Origin: Durusdinium trenchii | Taxonomy: Eukaryota > Sar > Dinophyceae > Suessiales > Symbiodiniaceae | Reading direction: 5' to 3' | Length of the DNA: 64,000 nt | Assembly (NCBI GenBank): GCA_963970005.1 | Contig: CAXAMN010021273.1 | Span: 548,795 to 612,794 of the forward strand | The notes under the pieces: generated by a model | Told to the model about the DNA's origin: nothing | Seen by the model: only the letters and a program-made list of their open reading frames with translations | Databases searched by the model: none | Shown: one piece after another, positions 60,691 through 64,000 of the stretch | Position numbering within the stretch: position 1 is the stretch's first letter | Layout: the number at the start of each line of letters is the position of its first letter | Position numbers and translations under genes: made by a program

Positions 60691-61376
60691 TCTGACATGT
60701 GACCCCTATAGGCCTTGGGTGTGTATTTGAGATCCAGGAGAACCCTTTTCTGGCCCCTCTTGGCCGTGGTTGGGTTTGTTTGGGGGTCGTCCTATTCCCG
60801 TTTCCTTGACCGATCCTATGGGTCTTTGGTTAGATGCCATTCGAGGGGACCATGCATCCACAAGGAGGATTGGCAGGATGGATTATATCCATCATCCAGT
60901 CGATTCACCATCAGTTCCATGAGGACTTTCCAGATGTTAGAGAGACTGATCACGAGGACCCACAGATCTGGGTATATAGTATATGCTAGTACATATATAT
61001 ATATATATATATGTGTCCTGTTTTTTGTATTGCTGGATAGATATCCACAAATAGCGTTTGCATGATGTTGCTGCAACTCATCACCAACTGAAATAGATCA
61101 ACAAATGAGCAATCCAAGGCTGCGGAGGTACTTGCTCTGGTATTTACAGCGAGAAATTATGGATCCAGGTATTGCAGGAACTCATGGCCCAAAGCTCCTG
61201 CGGTTGGGGTGGTTTCGGATGCTCTTACTGTCCTCGCAGTCTCCTGTTGGATGGTTAGTTGGATATGGTTATGAAGGTGCTGGATACCAAGTGTTCCCTC
61301 CCTGATACCAAGTGCATCCTCAACCATCAACATGCTAATCCCTACCTGTGCCAACTACGCCCTGATGCTTTTCCAG

Positions 61377-61577
61377 AAAGCCTCCCCCCGAGGGTATCCA
61401 CCATCCCCGCGGGGGGCGAGACCAGAAGACCTGCAGGAACTGGAAGACCTCTTGCGGCAGCCCGGAGCGCGAGAGGCCGCCGCCGAGGCCGCAGCCCACG
61501 CAGTGGCGCCTGCGGCGCCGCCCGCGGAGCTGCCGGCGGAGACGGAGACGGAGGAGGGCCACGGAGCGTGGAGGGAG
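61377..61577 (+). CDS. Well-bounded internal exon, Glu/Ala-rich
   Basis: CCTGATGCTTTTCCAG ends at 61376 and a donor GTGAAG starts at 61578. The 201-bp exon is phase 0 at both ends with no stop. It encodes KASPRGYPPSPRGARPEDLQ, then ELEDLLRQPGAREAAAEAAA and a Pro/Ala then Glu-rich end (AETETEEGHGAWRE). It is likely helical in the middle and disordered at both sides. An ATG frame runs from 61332. Two minus frames are open (61335-61673, 61342-61701), so strand is not certain, but the splice sites favour plus. No family is recognised. Confidence 0.4.
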
Positions 61578-61599
61578 GTGAAGGGAGGTGGGTGACGGC

Positions 61600-61898
61600 A
61601 GATGGGAGCCATTTGTTGGAAGACAGAAGAAGGATCGAGATTCGTTCGATTCGGAAAGAATGATCATGTTCATTCTTGTTAAATGAATTTAAATGGAGCA
61701 TCCAGGATCATCATAGCAATGAGGTCATGCGTTTAAATTGTATGATATATTATATATCATTATGACATGCTTGATTTAGTAAGGTTTGCGAGCCTTGTCG
61801 GATGCAGCTGTGACTGCCCACACTCCCAGCGGGGTCTAGTTGATTTTGTGTATGATACCATTCTTGTTTGAGATATTTATAGTCATATATAAGTCATT
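61600..61898. other. AT-rich non-coding
   Basis: AT palindromes (ATGATATATTATATATCATT near 61741) occur. No gene seen. Confidence 0.5.
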
Positions 61899-61976
61899 CC
61901 TGGAACCCCAAACAACCAGAAAGAAATGGATGTTTCCCCAAACACCCATTTGTTTCTAGTTGTTTGGGGTTCCAGG
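61899..61976. mobile_element. Near-perfect 78-bp hairpin element
   Basis: CCTGGAACCCCAAACAACCA then GAAA at the left; TTTCTAGTTGTTTGGGGTTC then CAGG at the right: 24-bp arms with one mismatch. The inner part (AAATGGATGTTTCC / CCAAACACCCATTT) is also palindromic, so the whole element folds end to end. Confidence 0.9.
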
Positions 61977-64000
61977 TTAGTCCTAGTCTCACTTTTGCAA
62001 TAGGAAAAAAAAGACCGTCACTTGCGAGAGGTGAAACATATGGACGATATCGGAACACTTCTCAGGAGTCCAGCGACGACGAGGCTGCACCCGTGGGGGT
62101 GGAATGGCTAGAGTCGACATGTGGCTGGGGATCAACTTATGTCAATTCCAAAGATCTGAAAATGATCGCCATGAACAAAGTGGTGGTTCCAGGGTTGAAG
62201 AAGATCGCCCCAGTAGCGAAAAGTGACTTCATGTATCGATCCACTGAAACCCTTTTGCTTTGATACCAACCCGCTTCGCCATCCCAATGGCAGATGACCA
62301 CCTGCCATGCAGAATTTGTTCTTGGACATTGTTTTGAAAGGAACCTTGAAGCCGAGGGACCCTGCTTTTGGACCATTGGAGTGGGGGAAACCTGCGTATA
62401 GTGAGTCTTTCTCAGCGAGGGAACCACGTGCGCGTCCAGCATAGCAAGAAACCTCAGGATCGAACCACCATTCGATTATATATATGAGGAATTTGGATGA
62501 ATTTGGATCATGAAGTGCTCACCACAGGTTTGTCTTTAATGAATACACTGGCCCACTGGACAGACGACATCTTGAGTTCCTCCCGCAGTCCTGCACTGTG
62601 GTCATCAGAATCTGACTCGATCCGACTCGGATGAGAAGTCGTTTGGAAAGGCAGCGGAGGGGCTGCTGAAGCTGACGCTGGGTCGAGGTGCCGGGGTCGA
62701 GTTCAGCCGGACTAACTGGGTGGTTTCGTAACCCTGCCCTGCAGAATTTGCCCTGCAGAAACCTGCCCTTGACCATCCCTGACCCCCCTCCAAGTGCTGT
62801 GAAGAAGGGATAAGAGGGGGACATTGAATCACATTGACACGTTTCCCGCTGAAATGTGCTGAACGTGTCAACCTGAAAGACCTGTTGGAGAAGTGGTGTG
62901 GAAAAAAGACACAAAACAACATGTGAGGAAAACAGGCCGGGTTTCTGGTCCCATGTCGCAGAAGTCGCTCCCACGTCGCAGAAGTCGCTCCCAAGGCACC
63001 TTGGACGTGTCCCTTCATCTTCGCGCAGCAGCTGGTGGAGGCCATCGCAGCTGAGGATCGCAGTGTTCCAGCTCGAAACACGGTCTGGAATGACACCTGC
63101 GGAGACTATAGACTGTTTTTATAGCTAGCAAGAGCAGTTCTATTCTTTTTCTGAAGATGTACCACTCAGTAATCTTAATCCGTTGATAAGCTTTGCCACC
63201 AGTACTGGGTTGTGGGCACTTGATCCAAAACCCGTTGATTAGAAGTATACACATAATAACTAAAATTAAGAAACATGGTTATGTTGTGTTTCATTGCCAG
63301 CTTTGACGCGGCAGGTGCGACAACCCACAGTGCTTTGATCTTGGATCTTGCGAACGCAACACTAAAAAAGAAACAATCTATTTGCACCATATCCACCAGC
63401 ACCTTCATGTCGGGGTCACCTGGCTGGCTTCGCCCCAGCCCACTACGTACAGGGATGTCCGGCCGTTAGGCACCGGTGCACGGCTTTGGACCGGTGGAGT
63501 ACTCCTGGCCGCGGCTCGATGGCAGTGAGTGAAGAACTCTGCAGTATGAGTGAAGAAGGCCTTTTGTTTCCAGCCAAGAACAAAAGAAAAGATGAGGGTG
63601 ATGTGAACATTCACATTTTAGTTGGTGGATTGGCCAAACACAGGTCTTCATGTTGCTCAGGTTGCAAGAGAAAGCCACACTGGCATAAGGACCCAGAGTG
63701 ACAAGACCCATGAAGCGCAGATGACAGTTCACACTGTTCAGATGAGACCCAGGTCACGTGACCTACTGTACTTAGTGCCATGTGACCAATGTGACCTGTT
63801 CTTAAGGACAGACAACTAGATCGGGTGCTGAAGCGGGTGCCAGAGTGGACGGTTTGAGTTTGCTTGAGCCCACCTGCGCTGATTCAATTGGCCACTGTAC
63901 CCAGCAACCCAGGGCTGGATGAGGAAGTGTTTGCTGCTGATTGAGACCTAGATGTAAGGGTTCTTAAGGACGGAGGTGGCAAAGGTTTTGGTGGACAACT
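61977..64000. other. Unassigned right end
   Basis: Frames are open on both strands (minus 62519-62974 and 62605-63096; plus 62898-63128 and 63486-63701). The best short candidate is plus-strand 63028-63123 (QQLVEAIAAEDRSVPARNTV) after CGCGCAG. A short tandem copy AGAAGTCGCTCCCA lies at 62961-62992. Nothing is recognisable. Confidence 0.35.

Noticed and set aside
1..64000. Relic spliced-leader sequence (dinoflagellate SL) upstream of intronless candidates
   Set aside because: I looked for TTTTGGCTCAAG-like strings near candidate starts on both strands and found none convincing.

Overview
The window looks like nuclear DNA of a eukaryotic microalga, most likely a dinoflagellate (Symbiodiniaceae/Suessiales type). 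This rests on four things. Coding signal is sparse and broken into short exon-like pieces. Splice-type boundaries are visible, with pyrimidine-rich AG acceptors and GTAAGG, GTGAAG or GTAACA donors. One Mei2-like RNA-recognition-motif protein is recognisable, a family often found in many copies in these algae. Short palindromic mobile elements are extremely dense. There is no bacterial-style operon, rRNA operon or intact tRNA. Two 10-N gaps (32495-32504, 52886-52895) show it is a scaffold. The organism call is inference, not proof.

Only one gene has a domain I recognise with confidence: the RRM gene at about 35767-36339, possibly frame-shifted into 36306-36683. Other coding candidates with some independent support are: a CCCH-zinc-finger-like ORF (7328-7648); a transmembrane-segment exon behind a strong acceptor (3900-4203); an acidic exon (5259-5672); exons flanked by splice-like sites at 19661-19891 and 61377-61577; an ATG exon with a GTAACA donor (29004-29213); ATG ORFs at 26032-26346, 51365-51892 and 51920-52105; reverse-strand ORFs with signal-peptide-like starts (14196-14468, 50400-50612); and a Pro/Ala-rich ORF (54332-54964). 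Several GC-rich stretches are open in frames of both strands. Most coding calls are therefore exon candidates without a function.

The dominant content is non-autonomous repeats. I can separate at least seven families of roughly 45-290 bp inverted-repeat elements (named A to G here), about 40 copies in all. Four families share ends of the form TA-CC...GG-TA, which suggests insertion at TA dinucleotides. Other repeats are a minisatellite of about 19 units of 55-60 bp (12661-13766), a compound inverted duplication with about 199-bp arms around a 76-bp tandem array plus a second rearranged copy (31988-32812 and 34915-35522), a nested repeat block (52545-54250), an inverted repeat at 12101-12489, and an ATC/GTC microsatellite at 183-364.

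Layout: 0-9.7 kb, exon candidates mixed with elements. 9.7-14.1 kb, AT-richer, mostly non-coding, with the inverted repeat and minisatellite. 14.2-31.6 kb, scattered exon candidates and many elements. 31.9-35.6 kb, compound inverted duplication around an AT-rich core. 35.7-37.1 kb, RRM locus. 37-51 kb, element-rich with weak candidates. 51.3-56.7 kb, several coding candidates around a nested repeat block. 57-64 kb, elements plus one well-bounded exon at 61.4 kb. No shared pathway can be inferred for these genes.
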